NCBI RefSeq assembly: GCF_014698935.1 | Contig: NZ_JACVMN010000002.1 | Location: 186,001-250,000, forward strand | Length of the DNA: 64,000 nt | Source: Flagellimonas sp. S3867 | GTDB taxonomy: Bacteria; Bacteroidota; Bacteroidia; Flavobacteriales; Flavobacteriaceae | Reading direction: 5' to 3' | Shown here: positions 42,188 to 50,445 of the stretch, piece after piece | Numbering within the stretch: position 1 is the first letter of the stretch | How the letters are laid out: every line of letters begins with the position of its first letter | The notes under the pieces: generated by a model | Databases searched by the model: none | What the model was told of the DNA's origin: nothing | Seen by the model: only the letters and a program-made list of their open reading frames with translations | Position numbers and translations under genes: made by a program

Positions 42188-43207
42188 TTAATTGATTGTG
42201 GAATTCCTTATTACCAATGTAGGTTCCAAAATTTTTGTTTGGAAAGATTCCTCTTCTTCTTCGCTTTCAACTTTATCTATGAGCATTTGGGCAGAAATCT
42301 CTCCCATTTTCTCGCCATGTTGGGCAACCACAGTTAAACTAGGGTTGGCATATCTGGACAACTTGCCGTCGGTAAATCCGATGAACGATATATCATTTGG
42401 TATGTCGAGTCCCTTTTCCTGTACCAACCGCATGCTGTAAACCGTAAAAATTTCATTTACACAGAGCACAGCGTCAACTTCATTGGTGTCAAAAAACTGT
42501 TGGATTCGTTCTTCGTCCATTTCCATGGTCGATAATTTGAGTATCCTAGATTCATTGATATCAACATCGCTCTCTTGCAGGGCTTTACGGTATCCTTGGG
42601 TGCGAGCTTTGCTAACACTAAGATAATCGTCGGTTGTAATCAAAGCTATTTTTCTTCTTCCTTGATCTATCAGTTTTTTGGTGGCCATATAAGCACCCAA
42701 TTGGTCATCGATGACCACCTTATCGCAATCAATCTCATTGGTGATGCGGTCAAACAAAACAACCGGAATTCCTTGTTCGGTGACCTCCTTTAAATGGTTG
42801 TAGTCTCCTTTTTGTTGTGTTTCGGAAGAAAGCGACATAATGAATCCATCTATACTTCCATTAGCCAACATTTCCATGTTGATGACTTCTTTATCAAAAG
42901 ACTCTTCTGAAAGACATACGATAACATTATATCCATGTGCATTTGCATATTTTTCTATACCTCGAATCACAGTAGTGAAAAAGTGATGCACAATTGCCGG
43001 AATTACAACCCCAATATTCTTTGTCCTCTTGTTCTTAAGGCTAATGGCAATATTGTTCGGCTTGTAGTTGTACAATTTGGCAAAAGCCTGCACTTTTTCC
43101 TTTGTATCCCTGCTTATTTCCTCACTATTCTTAAGTGCTTTGGAAACCGTGGAAATCGAAACTTCCAATTCTCTTGCAATATCTTTTAAAGTGATTTTAG
43201 CTTTCAA
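42188..43207 (-). CDS. LacI-family transcriptional regulator of the alpha-glucan locus
   Basis: A 339-residue LacI/GalR regulator. The N-terminal helix-turn-helix is ITLKDIARELEVSISTVSKALKN (residues 5-27) with the hinge region about residues 45-60 (YKPNNIAISLKNKRTKNIGVV). A periplasmic-binding-protein-type effector domain follows, ending PTLVIRNSTIN. The only plausible start is TTG at 43207: no in-frame ATG exists upstream before a stop, and a later start would delete the DNA-binding helix. It is divergent to susC, and an operator-like palindrome lies 110 bases before susC. The effector is probably a maltooligosaccharide. It is transcribed towards GH65 and GH13, 58 bases apart, and is probably co-transcribed with them. 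Confidence 0.92.
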   Translation of the reverse strand: MKAKITLKDIARELEVSISTVSKALKNSEEISRDTKEKVQAFAKLYNYKPNNIAISLKNKRTKNIGVVIPAIVHHFFTTVIRGIEKYANAHGYNVIVCLSEESFDKEVINMEMLANGSIDGFIMSLSSETQQKGDYNHLKEVTEQGIPVVLFDRITNEIDCDKVVIDDQLGAYMATKKLIDQGRRKIALITTDDYLSVSKARTQGYRKALQESDVDINESRILKLSTMEMDEERIQQFFDTNEVDAVLCVNEIFTVYSMRLVQEKGLDIPNDISFIGFTDGKLSRYANPSLTVVAQHGEKMGEISAQMLIDKVESEEEEESFQTKILEPTLVIRNSTIN

Positions 43208-43231
43208 TAATGTTCTAGGTTTTGACTGTAC

Positions 43232-43247
43232 AATTTAGCGCTAAATT
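43232..43247. promoter_or_regulatory. Perfect 16-bp palindrome upstream of the LacI gene
   Basis: AATTTAGCGCTAAATT is its own reverse complement, 24 bases before the LacI-family start codon. The position suits autoregulation or binding of another dimeric regulator, but the sequence does not resemble a LacI-type operator. Confidence 0.4.
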
Positions 43248-43479
43248 TTGAAATAATTTGTTTCGTTATGCAACAATACATTTTTGACTTCATGTTTTAA
43301 CAAAAGGTTAAAAAAATGAAACGAAATCCGTTCCAATAGTTATATCACCACAAAAAATAAAAATAGTATATTAGCTCAAAAATTTACATTTTTCTTTATT
43401 TTCCCATGCCACCGTTGTGATTTGAACAAAATAATTCCTTAAATTTTGTCAAACTTTCACAGAGACTAAAGTTATTAAC

Positions 43480-43495
43480 ACGAAACCGTTTTCGT
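43480..43495. promoter_or_regulatory. LacI-type operator candidate before susC
   Basis: ACGAAACCGTTTTCGT is a 16-bp imperfect palindrome with seven of eight pairs matching around a central CG step, the classic LacI/GalR operator form (GAAAnCGnTTTC type). It lies 95 bases upstream of the susC ATG and about 18 bases upstream of a possible -33 element. It is a good target for the regulator encoded at 42188-43207. Confidence 0.6.
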
Positions 43496-43589
43496 TTGAT
43501 GCTATTATACTGTTGGATTTCTAATAATACTTTTTTTGCATATGTTTAACACTTGAATTAAAATTAACTAAACTTAAAATTAATTATTT

Positions 43590-46500
43590 ATGAAGATTAC
43601 GCTACTTAAAAGCCTGATGTTGCTTGGGGCATTTATATGCTTCAGTGCGGCCAAGGCACAGACGGTATCAGGTACTGTTTCTGATGCTAATGGTCCATTG
43701 CCGGGAGCTAGTGTCTTGGTAAAGGGCACAACAAATGGTACCCAATCGGATTTTGATGGTAATTACTCACTGAACGATGTTGACAATGGTTCAGTTTTGG
43801 TCTTCAGTTATATTGGTTTCAGTACTCAGGAAATCTCTTATAACGGACAGGCGACCATCAATGTAACGCTACAGGAAGATGCCCAAGCGTTGGATGAAGT
43901 TGTTATCATTGGTTATGGTTCAACAACGGTCAAAGATGCTACAGGATCTGTAACAGCAGTTACAGCAAAAGACTTCAACGGAGGTGTTATTGCTTCTCCA
44001 GAACAGTTGATCCAAGGTAAAACTGCTGGTGTTAACATTTCTCAAACCAGTGGTGAGCCAGGTGCCGGAATCTCCGTAAATATTAGAGGTTCCAATTCTG
44101 TACGTGCGAACAACAATCCATTATTTGTAGTAGATGGTATTCCATTATCTGGAGCGCCAACTTCTCCTTCTGGAGATTCAGGTAATGGCGCTACTACGGT
44201 TAGAAACCCATTAAACTTCTTGAATCCAGCCGATATTGAAAGTATCAGTATCCTTAAAGATGCTTCTGCAACGGCTATTTACGGTTCTCGTGGTGCCAAC
44301 GGTGTTGTTATCATTACTACTAAAAGTGGTAAAGGAAGTGTCGGAAGCACTATTGAATTCTCTTCCAGTTTAAGTATTTCAACCCCAGCAAACGATTATG
44401 ATCTATTAGATCGTGACGAGTTTTTGGCAGGTGTTACCCAATTTGGAGGTAATGCAGCCGCTGTGGATTTCGGAGGAGTCACTGATTGGCAAAAAGTAGT
44501 TACACGTACTGTAGCTTCTCACAATCAAAACCTTTCATATTCCAATAATTACGGACAAGGAAACTTAAGAGCAACTTTTGGATACACTAAAACGCTCGGT
44601 ATTGTTGAAAACACGGATCTGGAAAGAATAACAGGTAGAATCAATGCAGTGCATAGATTCCTTGATGATGATTTAACACTTAATCTTCAGGTATCTATTT
44701 CCAGGGTTAATGATGGTACAGCTCCTTTGAGTGGTGGTTCCGGTTTCCGTGGTGACCTTTTAGGTGCTTCGTATTCTGCAAATCCAACATGGCCAAATGA
44801 TCCAACCTTTACCGATGGTGGAACACAATTGTTGCCAGCAAACTTTTTAGAAAACTCTTTGCTAGAGACCAAAACAAACAGATTATTGGTTAACGGTTCG
44901 GCAGAATACAAGTTTACCGACGAACTTAAAGGTAAAGTTAACATTGGTTATGACAAATCAAACGGTCAAAACTTTTCAGCGGTTTCTGGCAATATTTTAA
45001 ACCTTGCTGGGATAGAAGGACAAGGTTTTGGTGTATTTAACACCTTGGTAAATGAAAACAGGCTTTTGGAAGCGACTCTAAACTATAAGAAAGAGTTTGA
45101 AAATTCTAATCTAGATGTTTTATTAGGTTACTCTTATCAAGATTTTGGTACTTCAGGTATAAATTCTGCGGGTAGAGGTTTTGATACTACGAACCTTGAG
45201 ACAATGAGTAATGACCTGGTTTCAACAGTTAAAGATGCAGGTGGTTCAATTAATGGTTCGTTCCAACAGTTCTATTATGGAACCAACACCACTGACCTTA
45301 TTGTAAACAGACTTTTCCCTACAGTTACACCTGGTGATGCTATACCATTTGCTTTTACAAAAAGAGTTCAAGCTTTGGTTGCCGATACATTCGACAATAC
45401 TGATGAACTTCAGTCATTCTTCGCTAGAGTAAATTATTCCATAGCTGGAAAATATCTTTTCACTGGTACAGTTAGAGCAGATGGTTCTTCAAGGTTTGGT
45501 CCTGAAAATCAGTACGGATATTTCCCTTCAGGAGCTTTCGCTTGGCAAATTGGTGAAGAAGATTTCATCGGAGATGCAGTTTCAACACTTAAGCTTCGTT
45601 TAAGTGCTGGTATCACTGGTAACCAAGATGGTCTTGGTTTTGGTGCATTCGTAGCAAGACAACGATTTGATGGTTTAGGTCTTAACAATGACCTTACGGT
45701 TAACCAAAATGGTTTGGCAATTGTTGCCACCGATGTTCCTGATTTGAAATGGGAGCCAACCTTGAACATAAACTTTGGTCTTGACTTTGGTTTCAATGAT
45801 GACCGCTTTAGTGGTAGCTTGGATGTTTATCGCAGTGAAACTACAGATGTTTTACTTCAAACTCCTCCAGCAGCACCTGCTGTTGACCCATTCCAGTTTG
45901 GTAATCAGGATGCAGCTATTATCAACAGAGGTATAGAATTGGCATTTTCGTATGATTTCATACAATCAGAAAACGTTAATTTCTCTTCTTCTTTTAATAT
46001 TGCTTATAACGAAAATGAGATACAAGATTTTGCAAGTGCTGTAAACACCGGTGCAATTAACGGTCAAGGTCTTTCTGGAGCTTTCTCTCAGCGATTTGAA
46101 GCTGGTCAGTCCCTTTTCGCATATTATATGGCAATTTTTGAAGGATTCGATGGAGATGGTTTCCCAATCTATGCTGATTTGGACGGAAATGGCGTAGGTG
46201 ATCCTATTGCAGACAGAACTTTCGTAGGAGAAGATGCCCTTCCCGACGTTACAACTGGTTTATCCTTAAACCTTAATATAAACAACTGGGATTTCTCTAC
46301 TTATTTTGCAGGTCAGTTTGGTTTCTCTGTGTATAACAATACGCAAAACGGTTTCTTCACGGCAGGTTCTATTAACAACGCAAGAAACGTTACTCCAGAT
46401 GTACTTACAAGTGGTGAGTCTGGTGGTGCTTCTGCTGATCCATCCACAAGATTCTTGGAAAAAGGTGATTTTGTGAGATTACAGAACGCAACCATAGGTT

Positions 46501-46715
46501 ATAATGTTCCTCTTAGTGGTGACGGAACTTTTAAATCCCTAAGGCTTTCCCTTACAGGACAAAATTTGTTCCTTATTACAGATTATAGCGGTTTAGATCC
46601 AGAAATTACCGTAAACACTGGTGATTTAGGTTCAGGTATTCCTTCCAGAGGTATTGACTGGTCTGGATTCCCTAACCCAAGAACGGTTACTTTCGGAATT
46701 AACGCCTCATTCTAA
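43590..46715 (+). CDS. susC: SusC/RagA-family TonB-linked outer membrane transporter
   Basis: A 1041-residue TonB-dependent oligosaccharide transporter. A signal peptide ends at AAKAQT (residues 1-23). A carboxypeptidase-regulatory-like domain follows (VSGTVSDANGPLPGASVLVKG). The TonB box/plug start is LDEVVIIGYGSTTVKDATGS (near residue 100), and the plug contains FVVDGIPLSG and ASATAIYGSRGANGVVIITT (near residue 225), the SusC signature. A 22-strand barrel follows, ending with the terminal Phe (NPRTVTFGINASF). With the SusD partner ten bases on, it imports glycans, here predicted maltodextrins from the GH13/GH65 context. No SusE or SusF gene follows. Confidence 0.95.
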   Translation: MKITLLKSLMLLGAFICFSAAKAQTVSGTVSDANGPLPGASVLVKGTTNGTQSDFDGNYSLNDVDNGSVLVFSYIGFSTQEISYNGQATINVTLQEDAQALDEVVIIGYGSTTVKDATGSVTAVTAKDFNGGVIASPEQLIQGKTAGVNISQTSGEPGAGISVNIRGSNSVRANNNPLFVVDGIPLSGAPTSPSGDSGNGATTVRNPLNFLNPADIESISILKDASATAIYGSRGANGVVIITTKSGKGSVGSTIEFSSSLSISTPANDYDLLDRDEFLAGVTQFGGNAAAVDFGGVTDWQKVVTRTVASHNQNLSYSNNYGQGNLRATFGYTKTLGIVENTDLERITGRINAVHRFLDDDLTLNLQVSISRVNDGTAPLSGGSGFRGDLLGASYSANPTWPNDPTFTDGGTQLLPANFLENSLLETKTNRLLVNGSAEYKFTDELKGKVNIGYDKSNGQNFSAVSGNILNLAGIEGQGFGVFNTLVNENRLLEATLNYKKEFENSNLDVLLGYSYQDFGTSGINSAGRGFDTTNLETMSNDLVSTVKDAGGSINGSFQQFYYGTNTTDLIVNRLFPTVTPGDAIPFAFTKRVQALVADTFDNTDELQSFFARVNYSIAGKYLFTGTVRADGSSRFGPENQYGYFPSGAFAWQIGEEDFIGDAVSTLKLRLSAGITGNQDGLGFGAFVARQRFDGLGLNNDLTVNQNGLAIVATDVPDLKWEPTLNINFGLDFGFNDDRFSGSLDVYRSETTDVLLQTPPAAPAVDPFQFGNQDAAIINRGIELAFSYDFIQSENVNFSSSFNIAYNENEIQDFASAVNTGAINGQGLSGAFSQRFEAGQSLFAYYMAIFEGFDGDGFPIYADLDGNGVGDPIADRTFVGEDALPDVTTGLSLNLNINNWDFSTYFAGQFGFSVYNNTQNGFFTAGSINNARNVTPDVLTSGESGGASADPSTRFLEKGDFVRLQNATIGYNVPLSGDGTFKSLRLSLTGQNLFLITDYSGLDPEITVNTGDLGSGIPSRGIDWSGFPNPRTVTFGINASF

Positions 46716-46733
46716 ACAAAAAAATTGAAAATC

Positions 46734-48338
46734 ATGAAAAGAAGAATTGTAAAACTTTATATACTTTCAGCCATAACCTTGGCCGGGGTATATTCTTGTA
46801 CCAATCTGGAAATTGAAGAATCTGATTCCATAATCAGTGACGGTTTCCAGGGTATTGCCGATCCCAGTTCAGCTGTGGAAGGCTTATTCAACACTGTTGC
46901 TGGTCAATATAGCGATCAAGCCAATAGATTTGCTTTGAACGAAGTTACTACAGATGCCTTTTTAGTACCAACTAGAGGTACTGACTGGGGTGATAACGGA
47001 CGTTGGAGAAATCTGCACACACACGATTGGACCACTGAAGCAGCAGATATCATTGGCCCATTCAATAACTGGAACGCCAATCAGCTTGTTGCTTCACAGA
47101 TTTTAGATTCAAGAAGTAATGCAAGTGGACAAAACATCGGGGATGCTAGCTTTTTGAGAGCCTACTCTATGTGGAACATCCTTGATTTGTTCGGACAAAT
47201 TCCGTTTAGAGATACTGCGCTTTCATCCACAGCATTACCTGAGGTTTTAACAGGTCAAGCAGCTGTAGATTTTATTATAGCAGATCTTGATCAGGCGATT
47301 TCCAATCTTCCTGATGTTACAGCGGGCAACGTTGAAAACAATGCGGCCAGTAAAGCAGCGGCAAGATTTTTAAAAGCAAAAGTGCTTTTGAACAAGCACA
47401 TCTACCTAGGTGGTTCGGCAGACTCTGCAGATATGAACGAGGTAATTTCCTTGGTCGATGCAATAGCAGCTCAAGGTTATGGATTGGAAGCTGGATACTT
47501 TGACATTTTCCGAGATAGTGCGGACAACGAGACTATTTGGGCATTGGCATCTGGTGTTGGTAACCGAATTTTTAATGGTTTACATTACAACTCTACCTCT
47601 TTAGGTGGTGGTGGTTGGAACGGTTTCAGTACGCTAGCCGAATACTATGATTTGTTTGAAGGAGACCCTAACAATAACAGGTTGGATGCCAGTGGAGCTC
47701 CACTTGATGGACAAGAAGAGCGAAGAGGTGGTGTGCCTCCAGGTGGAACTACTTTCTCAAGTGCTGACCAAACAACCGATGATGGAGGTTTTGAAGCCGG
47801 TTCCAATGTTGGAAATGGTTTCCTTATAGGACAGCAGTATGCACTCGATGGTACCGCATTAGAAGATAGAGCTGGTGGTCCTTTGGCATTTTCCCGTGAA
47901 TTCGTTGATGGAAATGGAGGTAATAGTCTTATCAACAACAGCGAAGTCACAGGTATCCGTGTTATTAAATATGCTCCTAGATTTGGTGAATTCCGTTCAC
48001 ATCAACCAGTATTCAGATATTCTGATGCCCACTTGATGAAGGCCGAAGCTCAAATGAGAAGTGGTGGAGACGCTACTGCTCTAGTAAATGAGTTAAGAGC
48101 CATTCGTGGTGTAGCTCCTTTTGGATCTGTTAGCGAACAACAATTATTGAATGAAAGAGGACGTGAGCTATTTGGTGAAACATGGAGAAGAAATGATATG
48201 ATTCGTTTCGGACAATATACCAGAGATTGGGAGTTTAAATCTGCTGATAAAGTTGGAGATGCAACTCGTCAGTTGTTCCCAATTCCAGCTGCTCAACTTT
48301 TGGCTAATCCAAATTTGGTACAGAACCCAGGTTACTAA
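46734..48338 (+). CDS. susD: SusD/RagB-family glycan-binding lipoprotein
   Basis: A 534-residue outer-membrane lipoprotein with signal KRRIVKLYILSAITLAGVYSC (Cys22). Tetratricopeptide-like helices follow (SFLRAYSMWNILDLFGQIPF, near residue 137), then AARFLKAKVLLNKHIYLGG. The C-terminal SusD segments are SDAHLMKAEAQMRSG (near residue 431) and LLNERGRELFGETWRRNDMIRFGQY (near residue 470). It caps the SusC barrel and binds the glycan. ATG 46734 is used; an in-frame TTG at 46725 would add three residues only. The pair ends in a strong terminator at 48380-48408, so susCD form a two-gene transcript. Confidence 0.94.
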   Translation: MKRRIVKLYILSAITLAGVYSCTNLEIEESDSIISDGFQGIADPSSAVEGLFNTVAGQYSDQANRFALNEVTTDAFLVPTRGTDWGDNGRWRNLHTHDWTTEAADIIGPFNNWNANQLVASQILDSRSNASGQNIGDASFLRAYSMWNILDLFGQIPFRDTALSSTALPEVLTGQAAVDFIIADLDQAISNLPDVTAGNVENNAASKAAARFLKAKVLLNKHIYLGGSADSADMNEVISLVDAIAAQGYGLEAGYFDIFRDSADNETIWALASGVGNRIFNGLHYNSTSLGGGGWNGFSTLAEYYDLFEGDPNNNRLDASGAPLDGQEERRGGVPPGGTTFSSADQTTDDGGFEAGSNVGNGFLIGQQYALDGTALEDRAGGPLAFSREFVDGNGGNSLINNSEVTGIRVIKYAPRFGEFRSHQPVFRYSDAHLMKAEAQMRSGGDATALVNELRAIRGVAPFGSVSEQQLLNERGRELFGETWRRNDMIRFGQYTRDWEFKSADKVGDATRQLFPIPAAQLLANPNLVQNPGY

Positions 48339-48379
48339 AAATTTCTCTGAGCATGCTCAGAAGAGAATAGCGATAATTG

Positions 48380-48408
48380 AAAAAGGCTGCCGTTTGGCAG
48401 CCTTTTTT
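48380..48408 (+). terminator. Intrinsic terminator of the susCD transcript
   Basis: AAAAAGGCTGCC (48380-48391) pairs with GGCAGCCTTTTT (48396-48407) around a GTTT loop, with a T-run. This is a strong classical terminator 41 bases after the susD stop. Confidence 0.92.
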
Positions 48409-48615
48409 ATTTGTTTTCTCAAAACTTATAACTTCTTTTTCTGTCCAGTTGACAGTTAGTGTTTATCGTCTATAAACCTTGTCCAAACCACAACCTTCAA
48501 AATAACTACAACAAATAATACCACTGGGAGAACAAAACAAGTCCACAGTCAAATTCAGCATACTTGAATCCCAACTGTATAACAAAATGTCAAATATCTC
48601 TTTTCAATAAGGCAC

Positions 48616-48651
48616 AAGAAAAAGGCATCCCAAAAAAGAAAGGAATGCCTT
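48616..48651 (-). terminator. Leftward terminator of the symporter gene
   Basis: On the minus strand AAGGCATTCC (from 48651 down) pairs with GGATGCCTT (down to 48622), with one bulge, then TTTTTCTT. It lies 27 bases past the symporter stop codon. Confidence 0.7.
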
Positions 48652-48677
48652 AATGAAAATGTTTTTTTATTACTTAT

Positions 48678-50267
48678 CTAATTGGCAAAATAGATATATA
48701 TACCGATCACTATTACACAAATAAGAAGCCCGACCTGCTTTACATGTTTGTAGGGCTCAATATCTACCTGTTTGGTATAGGTTTGTTCGTATGCCTCTGG
48801 CCTTGGCTTTATTTTACCAATAATTAGCATAATCACCGCATTCAAAATGAACAAAATGGCCATTACATGCAAAAAATGAGGGTAATTATCCTCGCCAAAA
48901 ACAAATGGTTTTAATATGAACTGACTCAATATATACAATGCCGATCCACCTATTATACCAATCTTGGCTGCCAATGCGGGCACACGCTTGGTTAAATACC
49001 CTACAATGATAATGGTCAAAATAGGAATGCTATAGATTCCATTTACCTCCTGTAAGTAAGCAAAAAGGCTTCCCGCATTTGCAATTAAGGGTGCAATGAA
49101 CATCGCCGCAAACGCCAAAACAATTCCAAAAGCTTTTCCATATTTTACCACCGTCTTTTCATCAGCCTCTTTGTTAATATGTTCCTTGTAGATATCAATA
49201 CCAAACAAGGTAACAGAACTGTTCAACACACTATTGAAAGAACTCAGAATTGCACCAAACAATACGGCTGCAAAAAATCCTATCAAGTAATCAGGTAATA
49301 CTTTATTGACCAAAGCCGGATAAGCCTGATCAGGGACTTCCAAGCTCCCTTGGAACATATGATAGGCTATAATACCAGGTAACACTACAATCAATGGCCC
49401 CAAAATTTTAATAAATGACCCCAACAATAATCCCTTTTGACCTTCCTTTAGATTTTTAGCTCCTAATGCACGTTGTATGATCTGTTGATTGGTACCCCAA
49501 TAAAAAAGCTGCACCAACATCATTCCGGTAAAAATGGTTGAGAAGGGTACAGAGGCATCAGACCCACCAATCGAGTTGAATTTTTCAGGATTCTCTTCAA
49601 AAAGCACATCTATTCCCGAAAACAAACTTCCATCGCCAATGGCAATTAATCCAAAAACAGGAATTAGAATACCTCCAAGCAAAAGTCCAATCGCGTTAAT
49701 ACTATCAGACACGGCAACAGCCTTCAAACCGCCAAAAACAGCATATATGGACCCAATAATACCAATCCCCCAAATACACAGAATCAAAGCCGTTTTTTCT
49801 GAAACCCCAAGCATACCCGAGATATCAAACATGGTGCTGATCGCCAAAGATCCCGAATAAAGAATGATTGGTAAAAGCACTATAACATAACCTGTTAAAA
49901 ACAATATAGAAGTAATGGTTTTGGTCGATGTATCATACCGATCCTGTAAAAACTGGGGGACCGTGGTCAAACCACTTTTTAAATATCTGGGCAGTAAAAA
50001 TACCGCCGTGACCACCATGGCAATAGCTGCCAATGTTTCCCAGGCCATTACCAATATTCCTTCGGAATAGGCTTGACCATTTAATCCCACTATTTGTTCT
50101 GTTGACAAGTTGGTCAAAAGCAAAGAACCGGCAATGACCCCGGCCGTTAAACTTCTTCCTCCCAAAAAATAACCGTCCGATGATTTTTCATTTGTGCTTC
50201 GTGTTGCCAAATACGCGATGACCCCAACTAATATGGTAAAGCCCAAAAAAGAAAGTACTCCTATCAT
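48678..50267 (-). CDS. Sodium:solute symporter (SSS family, sugar-type)
   Basis: A 529-residue polytopic protein with about 14 membrane helices, starting IGVLSFLGFTILVGVIAYLATRS. The segment LLLTNLSTEQIVGLNGQAYSEGILVMAWE (near residue 45) resembles the SGLT (Na+/sugar) branch, where TNLSAEQF-like motifs occur. YAVFGGLKAVAVSDSINAIGLLLGG (near residue 165) is the SSS signature. I use ATG 50267; an extended reading to GTG 50372 adds 35 residues that do not look like the family. It is convergent to susCD and probably takes monosaccharide (perhaps glucose) across the inner membrane. Substrate inferred from context only. Confidence 0.88.
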   Translation of the reverse strand: MIGVLSFLGFTILVGVIAYLATRSTNEKSSDGYFLGGRSLTAGVIAGSLLLTNLSTEQIVGLNGQAYSEGILVMAWETLAAIAMVVTAVFLLPRYLKSGLTTVPQFLQDRYDTSTKTITSILFLTGYVIVLLPIILYSGSLAISTMFDISGMLGVSEKTALILCIWGIGIIGSIYAVFGGLKAVAVSDSINAIGLLLGGILIPVFGLIAIGDGSLFSGIDVLFEENPEKFNSIGGSDASVPFSTIFTGMMLVQLFYWGTNQQIIQRALGAKNLKEGQKGLLLGSFIKILGPLIVVLPGIIAYHMFQGSLEVPDQAYPALVNKVLPDYLIGFFAAVLFGAILSSFNSVLNSSVTLFGIDIYKEHINKEADEKTVVKYGKAFGIVLAFAAMFIAPLIANAGSLFAYLQEVNGIYSIPILTIIIVGYLTKRVPALAAKIGIIGGSALYILSQFILKPFVFGEDNYPHFLHVMAILFILNAVIMLIIGKIKPRPEAYEQTYTKQVDIEPYKHVKQVGLLICVIVIGIYIYFAN

Positions 50268-50445
50268 AATTAATTTGTGTTTGGTTGTGACCTTTAAATA
50301 TAGTTCGATTATTTTGTAAATATGCCAGATTCCTTCAAAAATAGCATCCATTTCATCATAATCACAACTCACTATTTTTTACACGTTAAACATCACAAAT
50401 AACCTTTATACTTCTCCTAAGTTTACTTATATTGTACGCCTATTT

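Larger units (their letters stand above)
43208..43589. other. Divergent regulatory region between lacI and susC (382 bases, no gene)
   Basis: A very AT-rich region without coding signal. It holds a perfect 16-bp palindrome (43232-43247), a LacI-type operator candidate (43480-43495), and a degenerate resemblance to that operator (AACGAAATCCGTTCC, 43319-43333). A possible susC promoter is TTGG at 43513 with a T-rich -7 region ending TTTTTG at 43538; it fits the TTG/TAnnTTTG consensus only loosely. Confidence 0.7.
48339..48677. other. Intergenic region between susD and the convergent symporter gene (339 bases)
   Basis: It contains a perfect 14-bp palindrome CTGAGCATGCTCAG (48347-48360), two terminators (listed separately, one for each convergent gene), and a small inverted repeat GTTTAT/ATAAAC (48461-48477). 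I see no coding signal and no RNA gene. Confidence 0.6.

Noticed and set aside
46313..46495. Antisense open frames across susC and other large genes (also 11284-11526, 14244-14525, 41483-41908)
   Set aside because: They lie opposite strongly supported genes, have no family pattern, and arise from codon composition of the sense strand.
50268..50372. GTG-started extension of the sodium symporter
   Set aside because: The extra 35 residues are polar and unlike the family start; ATG 50267 gives the normal first membrane helix.
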